Below are positions 16,481 to 24,318 of a stretch of DNA of 64,000 nucleotides, piece after piece. A program made the translations under genes and the position numbers. Origin of the DNA: CAYRWR01 sp964428015 (lineage in GTDB: Bacteria > Spirochaetota > Brevinematia > Brevinematales > CAYRWR01); contig CAYRWR010000017.1 of assembly GCA_964428015.1 (NCBI GenBank), positions 7,460 through 71,459 of the forward strand, given 5' to 3'. Every line of letters begins with the position of its first letter. Within the stretch, counting starts at the first letter, position 1. Under the pieces are notes generated by a model. That model saw only the letters and a list, made by a program, of their open reading frames with translations. It had not been told where the DNA came from and ran no database searches.

Positions 16481-19024
16481 TTAGTGTTTTTGATCCAGTA
16501 CTTTTCTGACAGTCTTTATGAGCTGTTCGATGGTATAGGGTTTTGAAAGATAACTGTTTACTCCCATTCGGATTGCGTCATCCACTTCTGAATTATGGGA
16601 ATATCCGCTCACAATAATTGCTTTTTGACGGGGTTGGATTTTAACCATTTCCTGGTATGTCTCTTTTCCATTCATTCCGTTGCCCATGATCATATCCAGA
16701 AGCACCAGGTCTACTTTTGACTGACGGAATTTTTCCAGAGCTTCTTCCCCTGAGAAGGCTCTTACTACTTTGTAGTTAAATTCTAAAAGAATCTTCTCAG
16801 CCACACTGGCCTGCATTTCTTCGTCATCTACTACCAGTATCAGCTCTTTGTTTCCCTTCAAGTCTTCCAGTTCGGCATCCTGATTCCTGCCTGTTGTCTC
16901 TCCCTTTATTTCCGGCAGGTACATCCGAAAGACCGTGCCGCTTTCATCACTGCTCATTATCACCGTACCGCCATTATCCTGGGCTGTATTCCAGACTATA
17001 GAAAGTCCCAACCCTGTGCCGCTTTTCCCCATTTTTTTCTTGGTATAAAATGGCTCAAAGATATGTTCTCTGTCCTCCGGAGAAATCCCGGTTCCAGTGT
17101 CCTGTACTTCCAGATAGCAGTACCTGCCGGACGGAATTTTGTAAAGGTCAGCTTCCTCTTTTGACAGCAGCTGAATCCCTGTCCTGATCATCACTTTACC
17201 CGTTGTAGGGATAGCTTCTACAGCATTATTGACCAGATTCATCAGACTCTTGCGCACATGGACTTTAGAAGCAAAAATCTGTATTTTTTGATCTTCTTTA
17301 TCCATATCAGTTTCAATTTTTACTTCCGGATGGTCTGATTTCAGAATTTTGAATTCGGGGGAATCCAGGTATTCACCAATGACTTCATGCACATCCAGAA
17401 ACTCTCTGGCGCTGGTCACACCCCGGGCTACAGTCAGAAGATCCGACACCACGCTGGCTGCTCTCATTCCAGACTCCCTTATCACTTCCATAGGTTTCCG
17501 CAAATCGCTGTCCGGGGGTAGTTTCATCAATAGAAGATCAGGGTAGGATACAATTCCTGAGAGTATATTGTTCAGATCATGAGCTACACCCCCGGCCATG
17601 AGTCCGATAGCTTCCATTTTACGGGAGCGGTTTTGCCGGGAAAGAAAATCCTGTTCCCGTCTGTTTAATTCATTTTGTACTGTCCTGTCATCAAAAGAAA
17701 CCACGATCCTGTCTTCTATAGCTGTAAAGGTCAGTACCACCTCTCTCTGTTCACCCTGCAGACTCCGCATCTTTTTTTCTTTCAGTTTATGAGATAAAAG
17801 TGTGCCCAGAATATTCTTCAATTCCTTCTCCCAGAAGTGAACAATGTCTTCTTCCCTGCAATCATCGGGAAAAGCATCCCTGAAAAAGTTCTGGAAAGTG
17901 CTTAAATCCTCCAGATGATATCCGAAATTCTCCTGAAACTGGCGGTTGATAAACTCTATGGTACCATCCATGCGGGCCATCAGAATAGGTATGGGGGCGT
18001 TATGAATGAACTGACTGAGCAGGACTTCCGTCTCCCTCAGGCGATGCTCAGTTTCCAGTCGTTTCTTTTCTTCAATGGCAATAGTATATTTCCTCACCCA
18101 GCGGATAACAATAAAGAATAAAAGGCTGTCAAAAACCAGGAACAGGATGACCCACCACACACCAAACCTTCGTACGTCCTTCAATATCTCTTTTTCAGGT
18201 ATTGAAATGGCAAGTGACCATTGATTATGGGGCAGCTTAATAGGAAAAAGAACCGCGTGCATCGGTTCTTTTTTTTCTCCATATACTAAACAGCAATCTG
18301 TCTGTCCGTTGGTCATTAAGATGGCCATTTTTAACAGGGACTGTTCATTACTGTGCGCGGTGAATATTGATTCTCCGATATGTTCTTTATGACTGCTGTG
18401 TATGACAGAGCCGCTCCCGGATATCAGCCAGAATTGACTGTTCTTCTCAATTTTCAGGTTATTGAGGTACCGTTCAGCGATAATATCAAAGGGTATTAAA
18501 GCATTAATCCAACCCTGATACTCTTTTCTTTCATCAAATACCGGAATGGTATAGGTAACTGTATTATATCCTCTGTATGCCATAAAAACATCACTTACCA
18601 CTGGTTCCATGGTCCTGAGCATGATTTGATGATGCTGTCTTTGCGAAACATCTATACCAATTATGGATTGTGAATAAGGATAGGTATAGACTATTATGCC
18701 CTGCGGGTTGATTCGAGTGATAGCCTGCAGATTATTACTGTAAAATGTGTAAAAGTCATTGATCTTTTCTTTTCCTTCTTTATTGATTTTTGCTACATCC
18801 GGATCTGTCACCAGCCTCTGCAGCAAAGTATGATAAAAATTAAAAAATTCAGACAGACTCAGCGCGGTTTGTTTAGCTAATAACATATTCTGTTCGTTTA
18901 TAGACCGGATGGTCATGGATCGCAGCATTCTGTACGGGATGAGAAAAAGAAAAATGCTGAATACTATAAAAAGCAGAATGATCAGAAAACTGCGGTAATA
19001 GAGCGGTGACACTCTTTTCTTCAT
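16481..19024 (-). CDS. Hybrid sensor histidine kinase (Cache-type sensor, PAS, HisKA, HATPase, receiver)
   Basis: An 847-residue protein. Two membrane helices (about 12-34 and 288-310) enclose a large periplasmic region resembling a double Cache ligand-binding domain. A PAS-like segment follows (about 335-450), then the dimerisation/phosphoacceptor domain with GGVAHDLNN (His near 482), the ATPase domain with DTGTGISPEDREHIFEPF and GTGLGLSIV, and a C-terminal receiver (about 722-847) with the acidic pair VVDDEE, the phosphoacceptor LLLDMIM and the conserved Lys in SKPYT. It should sense an external small molecule and relay phosphate to its own receiver. No separate response regulator is adjacent. 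AGGATGTGG precedes the start. Confidence 0.93.
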   Translation of the reverse strand: MKKRVSPLYYRSFLIILLFIVFSIFLFLIPYRMLRSMTIRSINEQNMLLAKQTALSLSEFFNFYHTLLQRLVTDPDVAKINKEGKEKINDFYTFYSNNLQAITRINPQGIIVYTYPYSQSIIGIDVSQRQHHQIMLRTMEPVVSDVFMAYRGYNTVTYTIPVFDERKEYQGWINALIPFDIIAERYLNNLKIEKNSQFWLISGSGSVIHSSHKEHIGESIFTAHSNEQSLLKMAILMTNGQTDCCLVYGEKKEPMHAVLFPIKLPHNQWSLAISIPEKEILKDVRRFGVWWVILFLVFDSLLFFIVIRWVRKYTIAIEEKKRLETEHRLRETEVLLSQFIHNAPIPILMARMDGTIEFINRQFQENFGYHLEDLSTFQNFFRDAFPDDCREEDIVHFWEKELKNILGTLLSHKLKEKKMRSLQGEQREVVLTFTAIEDRIVVSFDDRTVQNELNRREQDFLSRQNRSRKMEAIGLMAGGVAHDLNNILSGIVSYPDLLLMKLPPDSDLRKPMEVIRESGMRAASVVSDLLTVARGVTSAREFLDVHEVIGEYLDSPEFKILKSDHPEVKIETDMDKEDQKIQIFASKVHVRKSLMNLVNNAVEAIPTTGKVMIRTGIQLLSKEEADLYKIPSGRYCYLEVQDTGTGISPEDREHIFEPFYTKKKMGKSGTGLGLSIVWNTAQDNGGTVIMSSDESGTVFRMYLPEIKGETTGRNQDAELEDLKGNKELILVVDDEEMQASVAEKILLEFNYKVVRAFSGEEALEKFRQSKVDLVLLDMIMGNGMNGKETYQEMVKIQPRQKAIIVSGYSHNSEVDDAIRMGVNSYLSKPYTIEQLIKTVRKVLDQKH

Positions 19025-19109
19025 TTACCACATCCTAATTAAAACAATAGAAAAAGATTCTCCATGAATTACAGTATATCCCTCAAAAATATATCGGTCA
19101 ATAATTCCA

Positions 19110-19121
19110 GTAAATATTTAC
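19110..19121. promoter_or_regulatory. Palindrome upstream of the XRE-leuCD promoter
   Basis: GTAAATATTTAC is a perfect 12-bp palindrome ending six bases before the -35 box. The half-site ATATTTAC recurs at 19157-19164 over the predicted transcription start, as expected for an autoregulator that binds both sides of its promoter. Confidence 0.4.
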
Positions 19122-19127
19122 AGAAAG

Positions 19128-19156
19128 TTGACACGTCGTGAATATTTAACTATACT
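19128..19156 (+). promoter_or_regulatory. Near-consensus sigma-70 promoter for XRE-leuCD
   Basis: TTGACA (19128-19133), a 17-base spacer and TATACT (19151-19156). The start of transcription should be near 19163, about 24 bases before the XRE start codon. Confidence 0.8.
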
Positions 19157-19186
19157 ATATTTACTTTATAAATACTGGATTTTTAT

Positions 19187-19756
19187 ATGAAATATGCCTT
19201 TGGATACAAGATCAGGGAAGTACGCGAGCGACGCAAGATGACGCTCAAGGAGACCGCCGCCCGGGCGGAAATTTCCGACTCCCTGCTGTCCCAGATCGAA
19301 CGGGATCAGGTGAGTCCCGCCATCGAGACCCTCCTGCGCATCCTGGATGTGCTGGAGATAGATATGGAGTATATCTTCCGGGACTACAAACGTCCCCTGG
19401 ATGTACACGTCGTGCGCCGTGAAGAACGCAGGGTCTACACCATGGAGCAGGTCCGCTATGAGTTGTTCTCCAGCCTGGACCACCAGGACCCCGAGCACGG
19501 CATTGAGGCTTATTTTATGGAGCTGCCGCCCGGCCAGGAACGGGGCAGCACCGAGTACGGACATATGGGACAGGAGATGGGTATTATTCTGGAGGGTACC
19601 GCTACCTTCTACTACGGCAGCGAAGTCACCCAGCTGGAAGCGGGAGACAGTATCTCCTACCAGTCCACCATCCCCCACCGCCTGGTGAACCAGGGGGACA
19701 AAACTGTAAAAAGCATCTGGATCATCACGCCCCCGCGTATGTTCCAGAATACCTGA
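19187..19756 (+). CDS. XRE-family regulator with C-terminal cupin domain
   Basis: A 189-residue protein. The N-terminal helix-turn-helix (about residues 8-65; LKETAARAEISDSLLSQIERDQVSPAIETL) is XRE type. Residues about 110-185 form a cupin beta-barrel (GHMGQEMGIILEGTATFYYGSE, LEAGDSISYQSTIPHRLVN), which in such regulators binds a small-molecule effector. It lies 13 bases before the leuC-like gene and shares one strong promoter with the dehydratase pair, so it probably regulates them in response to a related metabolite. The region is distinctly GC-rich compared with the kinase gene before it. No clear Shine-Dalgarno is seen, so the start rests on the frame and HTH position. Confidence 0.9.
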   Translation: MKYAFGYKIREVRERRKMTLKETAARAEISDSLLSQIERDQVSPAIETLLRILDVLEIDMEYIFRDYKRPLDVHVVRREERRVYTMEQVRYELFSSLDHQDPEHGIEAYFMELPPGQERGSTEYGHMGQEMGIILEGTATFYYGSEVTQLEAGDSISYQSTIPHRLVNQGDKTVKSIWIITPPRMFQNT

Positions 19757-19769
19757 TAAGGAGGGCAAT

Positions 19770-21056
19770 ATGGGAAAAACAATTGCCGAAAAGATTTTTG
19801 ACGCCCATCTGGTCGACCAGCCGTTCGAGGGCGTGAATGTACTGAAGCTGGACGCGGTGTTCTGTCACGAGATCACCACCCCGGTAGCCCTGGCTGACCT
19901 CCAGTATCGGGGCAAGGACAGGGTCTATGATCCACAGCGCATCAAGGCTGTGATCGACCATGTCACACCGGCCAAGGACAGCAAGACCGCCATGCAGCAC
20001 AAGATCCTGCGAGAGTGGGCACGACGCCATGACATCCCCGACTTTTTCGATGTGGGACAAAACGGAGTCTGCCATGCCCTTTTCCCTGAGAAGGGATTCG
20101 TGCGGCCCGGCTACACCATCATCATGGGTGACAGCCACACCTGTACCCACGGCGCTTTCGGGGCCTTTGCCGCCGGTGTGGGTACTACCGACCTGGAGGT
20201 CGGCATCCTCAAAGGTGTCTGCTCCTTCCGTTACCCCAAGACTATCAAATTTGTATTAAAAGGTAAGCTGAAGAAAGGAGTCTATGCCAAGGACGTCATC
20301 CTGTACATCATCTCCCGGATTGGAGTGAACGGCGCTACCGACCATGTCATGGAATTCACCGGCCCCCTGGTTGACGCTATGTCCATGGAGAGCCGTATGA
20401 CCCTGTCCAATATGGCCATTGAGGCCGGCGGGACCAGCGGCATCTGTTATCCTGACCAGGTCACAGTGGATTACCTGTGGCCCTTTATCCAGAAGGAGTT
20501 TGCTTCCAAAGAGGCCGCCCTGGCGGAATACCGCAAGTGGCTGCCGGACCCGGACGCGCACTATGAGCAGATCCTGGAATACGACCTGTCCGATCTGGAA
20601 CCGGTCATGACCCACGGCTACAAGCCCGACCAGGTCAAGACCGTAAAAGAGCTGGCCGGCGGTCATGTAGACCAGATCTATATCGGCAGCTGTACCAACG
20701 GCCGCATCGAGGACCTGGAGGTCGCCGCCGCCATCCTGAAGGGCAAACGTATCCACAAAGACGTACGTGCCATTTTAGCCCCGGCTACTCCCCAGATCTA
20801 CGGCCAGGCCCTGGAACGCGGCTATATCAAGACCTTCTTTGACGCTGGTTTTTCCATCACCAATCCCACCTGCGGCGCCTGTCTGGGTATGTCCAACGGA
20901 GTATTGGCCGAGGGAGAAGTAGCCGCCTCCACCACCAACCGCAATTTCAACGGGCGCATGGGCAAAGGCGGTATGGTACATCTGATGAGCCCGGCTACTG
21001 CTGCCGCTACTGCCATCGCGGGCTGTATAGCTGACCCCCGCGACTACCTGAATTAG
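19770..21056 (+). CDS. leuC: 3-isopropylmalate dehydratase/homoaconitase-type large subunit
   Basis: A 428-residue aconitase-superfamily protein of the short LeuC type. It carries the three cluster-ligand Cys contexts (IGSCTNGR and PTCGACLG) and the conserved GDSHTCTHGAFGAFA segment. The family isomerises hydroxy-dicarboxylic or tricarboxylic acids through a dehydrated intermediate using a [4Fe-4S] cluster. It pairs with the small subunit at 21066-21587. Members of this branch act as isopropylmalate isomerase, homoaconitase or 2,3-dimethylmalate dehydratase, and sequence alone does not decide which. Neither leuA nor leuB is adjacent, and an XRE-cupin regulator heads the operon, so a catabolic or alternative substrate is possible. 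GGAGG precedes the start. Confidence 0.88.
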   Translation: MGKTIAEKIFDAHLVDQPFEGVNVLKLDAVFCHEITTPVALADLQYRGKDRVYDPQRIKAVIDHVTPAKDSKTAMQHKILREWARRHDIPDFFDVGQNGVCHALFPEKGFVRPGYTIIMGDSHTCTHGAFGAFAAGVGTTDLEVGILKGVCSFRYPKTIKFVLKGKLKKGVYAKDVILYIISRIGVNGATDHVMEFTGPLVDAMSMESRMTLSNMAIEAGGTSGICYPDQVTVDYLWPFIQKEFASKEAALAEYRKWLPDPDAHYEQILEYDLSDLEPVMTHGYKPDQVKTVKELAGGHVDQIYIGSCTNGRIEDLEVAAAILKGKRIHKDVRAILAPATPQIYGQALERGYIKTFFDAGFSITNPTCGACLGMSNGVLAEGEVAASTTNRNFNGRMGKGGMVHLMSPATAAATAIAGCIADPRDYLN

Positions 21057-21065
21057 GAGGATACT

Positions 21066-21587
21066 ATGAAAAAATTCGGAGGCAAGGTCCTGTTTCTGGA
21101 CCGTTCGGATATAAATACCGATGAGATCATCCCCGCTAAATACCTGACCGAGATCACCAAAGAGGCTCTCCAGCCCTACCTGCTGGAGGATCTCAAGCTG
21201 AGCGGCTTTTCCCCCGCAGACACCAGGGGCAAGTCCGTGATCGTGACCCGGGCTAATTTCGGCTGCGGTTCCTCCCGTGAACACGCTCCCTGGGCTCTGG
21301 AGGTCAACGGCATACACGCGGTAGTAGCAGAAAATTTTGCCCGCATCTTCCGCCAGAATATGTACAACTGCGGGATGCTGGCTATTGAATTGTCCGCGTC
21401 CGACATCGACGCCATATTCAGAGACTTCGCCGGGACTCCGGCACAGGCTACTTTTGACCTGTCAGCCCAGTCCCTGACCCTGGACAACGGCACCAAGAAG
21501 CAGACCTACCGTTTCAGCCTGGGCGGTTTTGAAAATGCCCTGGTAGAAGCCGGAGGCTGGGTCGAGTTTGCCGACGCCCGTTACTGA
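21066..21587 (+). CDS. leuD: 3-isopropylmalate dehydratase/homoaconitase-type small subunit
   Basis: A 173-residue swivelling-domain subunit. The N-terminus KVLFLDRSDINTDEIIPAKY is the hallmark of the family. The NFGCGSSREHAPW block supplies residues that complete the active site, and the YNCGMLAIEL strand follows. It lies nine bases after the large-subunit stop, with AGGAGG at the junction, and it is followed by a strong terminator, so this is the last gene of the XRE-leuC-leuD operon. The length is typical of the short LeuD class. Confidence 0.88.
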   Translation: MKKFGGKVLFLDRSDINTDEIIPAKYLTEITKEALQPYLLEDLKLSGFSPADTRGKSVIVTRANFGCGSSREHAPWALEVNGIHAVVAENFARIFRQNMYNCGMLAIELSASDIDAIFRDFAGTPAQATFDLSAQSLTLDNGTKKQTYRFSLGGFENALVEAGGWVEFADARY

Positions 21588-21593
21588 TTTTAC

Positions 21594-21620
21594 TACCCCG
21601 CTTCGGCGGGGTATTTTTTT
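21594..21620 (+). terminator. Terminator of the XRE-leuCD operon
   Basis: An 8-bp stem TACCCCGC/GCGGGGTA closes a TTCG tetraloop and is followed by seven T. Confidence 0.95.
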
Positions 21621-21639
21621 GGGGAAAAGGTCCATACCC

Positions 21640-21905
21640 GGACCGTGCCGCAGACTTTTTCTCTTGGTAATAGTAGTACTGAATATATTCCCTCTCCGGC
21701 TTATTTTTACCCGGATATCCTGACAGTGGTGTCCGCCCTTCCTCAGGGCGGCATCCGGGTATCCCTGAGATGTGCCCCCGGGGCGGCGGTAGGGGCTCCC
21801 GCCTTAGTCTGAGGCAGCTTCTTCCCCACAGGCAGGTGACTGACTGTTTCTGTTTCTGCCTGCAGGCCGTCTTCATAAGGCCAGGGCCTGGACAGACTCA
21901 GGTAT
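21640..21905. repeat. GC-rich noncoding island A, candidate dispersed repeat
   Basis: This stretch is GC-rich with several short inverted repeats (for example CGCCCTTCCTCAGGGCG). It has no ribosome-binding site before any frame and no recognisable protein. The segment 21781-21802 (GGGCGGCGGT then AGGGGCTCCCGCC) resembles 47330-47350 in island B. Related blocks also occur at 63617-63700. It is likely a repeat or a decayed element. Confidence 0.4.
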
Positions 21906-21950
21906 CTGTATTCGAGGGTGGCTTTAAATAGGATTTTCATAGACTGATTT

Positions 21951-21979
21951 TTGCAATTTTACCTTTTTTGACCTATACT
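21951..21979 (+). promoter_or_regulatory. Promoter of the histone gene
   Basis: TTGCAA (21951-21956), a 17-base spacer and TATACT (21974-21979). This predicts a 5' leader of about 40 bases before the ATG at 22027. Confidence 0.7.
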
Positions 21980-22026
21980 TTTCTATTAGTTAGTTAATCC
22001 CTTAAAAATATCTAAAGGAGTCCAAC

Positions 22027-22209
22027 ATGAGTGACAAAGAAGTACTGGCAGTAATGTCCAAGGTAAAAGCATACGTAAAAGCCAAAGGAATGAACACCGC
22101 CGCATCTGTCTCTGAGGCCCTGTCTGACAAGATCCGTGCTATCCTGGATAGCGCTGTAGCTGCTGCTGCCGCCGCAAAACGGAAAACCGTCATGGACAAG
22201 GATATCTAG
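22027..22209 (+). CDS. Bacterial single-fold histone (HMf/Bd0055-like)
   Basis: A 60-residue protein read as one histone fold: a short first helix (SKVKAYVKAKG), a loop, a long central helix (residues about 27-50, Ala-rich) and the closing KRKTVMDKDI, where RKTV (52-55) plus the terminal Asp-Ile is the conserved DNA-contact and fold-closing signature of archaeal-type histones. Histones of this size occur in some bacteria (Bdellovibrio, leptospires) as abundant nucleoid proteins. The gene has its own promoter, an AGGAG ribosome-binding site and a strong terminator, so it is monocistronic and probably well expressed. The Ala-rich central helix is slightly unusual. The alternative, a small unrelated helical protein, is unlikely given the C-terminal motif. 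Confidence 0.85.
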   Translation: MSDKEVLAVMSKVKAYVKAKGMNTAASVSEALSDKIRAILDSAVAAAAAAKRKTVMDKDI

Positions 22210-22223
22210 TCTTTTTTTAATCT

Positions 22224-22257
22224 AAAAAAGCCCGGCTGTTAAAGCCGGGCTTTTTTA
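22224..22257. terminator. Bidirectional terminator after the histone gene
   Basis: The stem AAAAAAGCCCGGCT (22224-22237) pairs with 22243-22256 across a five-base loop. T-runs on both strands let it also end the minus-strand gene at 22260. Confidence 0.95.
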
Positions 22258-22259
22258 TT

Positions 22260-22886
22260 TCAGGCCTTTTCAGGCTGCCATTTATAGAATTTTATGGCTA
22301 GGGTCACCAGCCACTGCAGATAGCCCCCTATAGTGATCCTCTCCAGCAGCCCCATAAAGGGGATATTCTTAGCCATTAAAAGCGGGGTCAACCCTCCACT
22401 GATAAAGACCACTCCAAATGAAAGCAAGGTATACACAAAAAACTTGTCCCAGCCCGGCTGTTTTTTTAAACCAACCCCTATCATGAGCATGGCAGCCATC
22501 GATCCCAGTGAGGATAGAGCCGCCAGAATGATATGCATCAGGCCTTTAAAGGTCATAGGACTGCCCAGGGGATCCATAGGGAAGACTCCCATTAATATAC
22601 CCAAGATACTCCCTACTGAAATCAATACCAGACCTATCTTGACCACCTTGGGTAATCTGCCTTTATTCCGGAAAAGTATCACCAGACAACCCAGAGCCAG
22701 CAGGCCGTTATAGATATCAAACATCACCTCCAGAATGGTTTTGTGTACCGCGCCGCTCTGGATCAGCTCACTGATAGCCTGCCTGAGGTGGTTGTAGCCT
22801 GGCGTTATCACTCCGCCCAGGATAACCGTAACCACATACAGTAAAACCCCTGCCAGGATACTAAAAATCAGCCAGCTTCCTTTCAT
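22260..22886 (-). CDS. DUF998-like membrane protein
   Basis: The ATG at 22886 follows AGGAG at seven bases and is preferred to the GTG at 22907, giving 208 residues. About six hydrophobic helices are seen, and the first loop contains PGYNHLRQAISELIQSGA, typical of DUF998 integral membrane proteins of unknown role. Glycine-rich helices (GSILGILMG) follow. It lies 34 bases downstream of a TetR gene on the same strand, so it is probably the target of that repressor. Confidence 0.8.
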   Translation of the reverse strand: MKGSWLIFSILAGVLLYVVTVILGGVITPGYNHLRQAISELIQSGAVHKTILEVMFDIYNGLLALGCLVILFRNKGRLPKVVKIGLVLISVGSILGILMGVFPMDPLGSPMTFKGLMHIILAALSSLGSMAAMLMIGVGLKKQPGWDKFFVYTLLSFGVVFISGGLTPLLMAKNIPFMGLLERITIGGYLQWLVTLAIKFYKWQPEKA

Positions 22887-22920
22887 TTTACGCTCCTGTT
22901 CTTCCACATTAACTGCAGAT

Positions 22921-23559
22921 TTATTTTTCTATTTGCTCACAAAATTTTTTTATAAATAGTTTTTTCTGGTTTTCAGATTCCTGGCCGTCCCATCCCCATG
23001 CTTTTTTCAGTAGTAATTCCTGATGCCAGGCATGCAGTCCATATGAGAATTGGTAAGCCAATTGCCTTAAATCTTCTTGGGTATTAATTTTACTTAATTC
23101 TTTAAGCCGGATAAGTAATGCCAGGGTTTGTTGCACCATACGGGCTGATTCTTCCAGGATAATATGCGCGGCAAGATCACTGCGGTATTGTTCCATGAAA
23201 ACAATGCGCCATAATTTCAGCATCTCAGGTGTTGTGTTGATGGTTTCGTAATTCTCCACCAGACGGGATATTATTTGAGATGCTGATTTTTCCCTGAACA
23301 AGTTATCTATTTCCTGCTGATCCAGACTGTGGTTTGTACGGGACTGATTTTGAAAATATTCCAGGATTTTAAGAAACAGGGCTTCTTTATTTTTAAAGTA
23401 ATAATAAAAAGTACCTACAGTAATACCGGTGGAAATACAAATCCTGCGGATGGAAATCCCGTTATAGCCATGCAGAGAAAACAGATCCAGAGCGGTGTAA
23501 AATACCGTATCCCGGGTCTCAGGATTTTCAGTTTCTGGTATTCCCTCATAGGATCTCAT
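22921..23559 (-). CDS. TetR-family repressor
   Basis: A 212-residue protein. The helix-turn-helix spans about residues 15-62 (LFSLHGYNGISIRRICISTGITVGTFYYYFKNKEALF) and the C-terminus is a variable ligand domain with a Trp-rich end. It is the first gene of a two-gene operon with the DUF998 protein. A 20-bp palindrome lies 23 bases upstream, at the predicted start of transcription, indicating autoregulation. Confidence 0.92.
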   Translation of the reverse strand: MRSYEGIPETENPETRDTVFYTALDLFSLHGYNGISIRRICISTGITVGTFYYYFKNKEALFLKILEYFQNQSRTNHSLDQQEIDNLFREKSASQIISRLVENYETINTTPEMLKLWRIVFMEQYRSDLAAHIILEESARMVQQTLALLIRLKELSKINTQEDLRQLAYQFSYGLHAWHQELLLKKAWGWDGQESENQKKLFIKKFCEQIEK

Positions 23560-23582
23560 GGTAATACTACCTCCACACTTTG

Positions 23583-23602
23583 TCTATCGAACGTTCGTTA
23601 GA
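23583..23602. promoter_or_regulatory. TetR operator candidate
   Basis: An imperfect 20-bp palindrome centred on CGAACGTTCG (half-sites CTATCGAAC and CTAACGAAC differ at one base). It lies just downstream of the -10 box. Confidence 0.7.
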
Positions 23603-23608
23603 GTAATT

Positions 23609-23637
23609 AGTATACACTTTTTCCTATGATTAAACAA
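23609..23637 (-). promoter_or_regulatory. Promoter of the TetR-DUF998 operon
   Basis: Minus-strand TTGTTT (23637-23632), a 17-base spacer and TATACT (23614-23609). Confidence 0.65.
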
Positions 23638-23688
23638 TTTTTTTGAAAATGTGTGGTTTTTATGAGAGCGGGTAGTATATAAGTCGTT

Positions 23689-24318
23689 TTACGATTCTTT
23701 AAGCAGATGGGGATTGCGTAGCAGCTGCAGGCTGAAAAACACAAACCACAAATACAACAACATAGCCTTCACAGTTAATAATAGAGAATAAGGTCCTAAC
23801 TTCATAAAATGCTGTCCTAGCCAAGTCACCAGGATTAAAACACCCCATACCGCAGCACCCATTAATGATTGGTTGACCAGGGTATGCCTGCCCCATCGTC
23901 GTCTGGCCCAGATATAAAAAAAGAAAGGCAAACATAACTGTGCCATACCCTGAACCAGGTTTATCCAGGGCATATGATGCTGAATTCTCTGCCATATACT
24001 CTGTCCCTGCCAGGCAAAGGTCCAGATCCAGGACAGAGGCATCATAGCAAAAAACACTGTTACCAGAAACACCCAGCCCCAAGGTTGTTTCTTATGGTGC
24101 CAGAGCAGACCCAGTGCCCAGGCCAGAAAACAGCCAAAGCAAATCAGGTCGATCACTATCATATAGGGAAGTACAGAAATAAAATGTGTATGTGTCTCAG
24201 AAGGGATCAGTTGAGGCCCGGGCAAGATGCTGAATTGTGCTATTTTTAAGATAGCACCGGCCAGTCCAGCAACCACACCTATGATGGTAAAATCCGGCAA
24301 CCCTGCTTTAATAGACAT
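23689..24318 (-). CDS. Polytopic membrane protein downstream of tex
   Basis: A 209-residue protein with about six hydrophobic helices and Trp/His-rich loops (WHHKKQPWGW, QRIQHHMPW). No family is recognised. Its ATG shares one base with the tex stop codon (TAATG), so the two are translated from one transcript. A functional link to Tex is not implied by any motif. Confidence 0.6.
   Translation of the reverse strand: MSIKAGLPDFTIIGVVAGLAGAILKIAQFSILPGPQLIPSETHTHFISVLPYMIVIDLICFGCFLAWALGLLWHHKKQPWGWVFLVTVFFAMMPLSWIWTFAWQGQSIWQRIQHHMPWINLVQGMAQLCLPFFFYIWARRRWGRHTLVNQSLMGAAVWGVLILVTWLGQHFMKLGPYSLLLTVKAMLLYLWFVFFSLQLLRNPHLLKES

Noticed and set aside
19166..21317. Long minus-strand frames opposite the XRE-leuCD genes
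   Set aside because: They are antisense shadows of GC-rich coding sequence; the plus strand has firm family matches.
21514..21940. Two overlapping minus-strand frames (120 and 65 codons) in GC-rich island A
   Set aside because: Composition is Pro/Arg/Gly-rich as in GC-rich noncoding DNA, there is no ribosome site, and one runs into leuD on the opposite strand.
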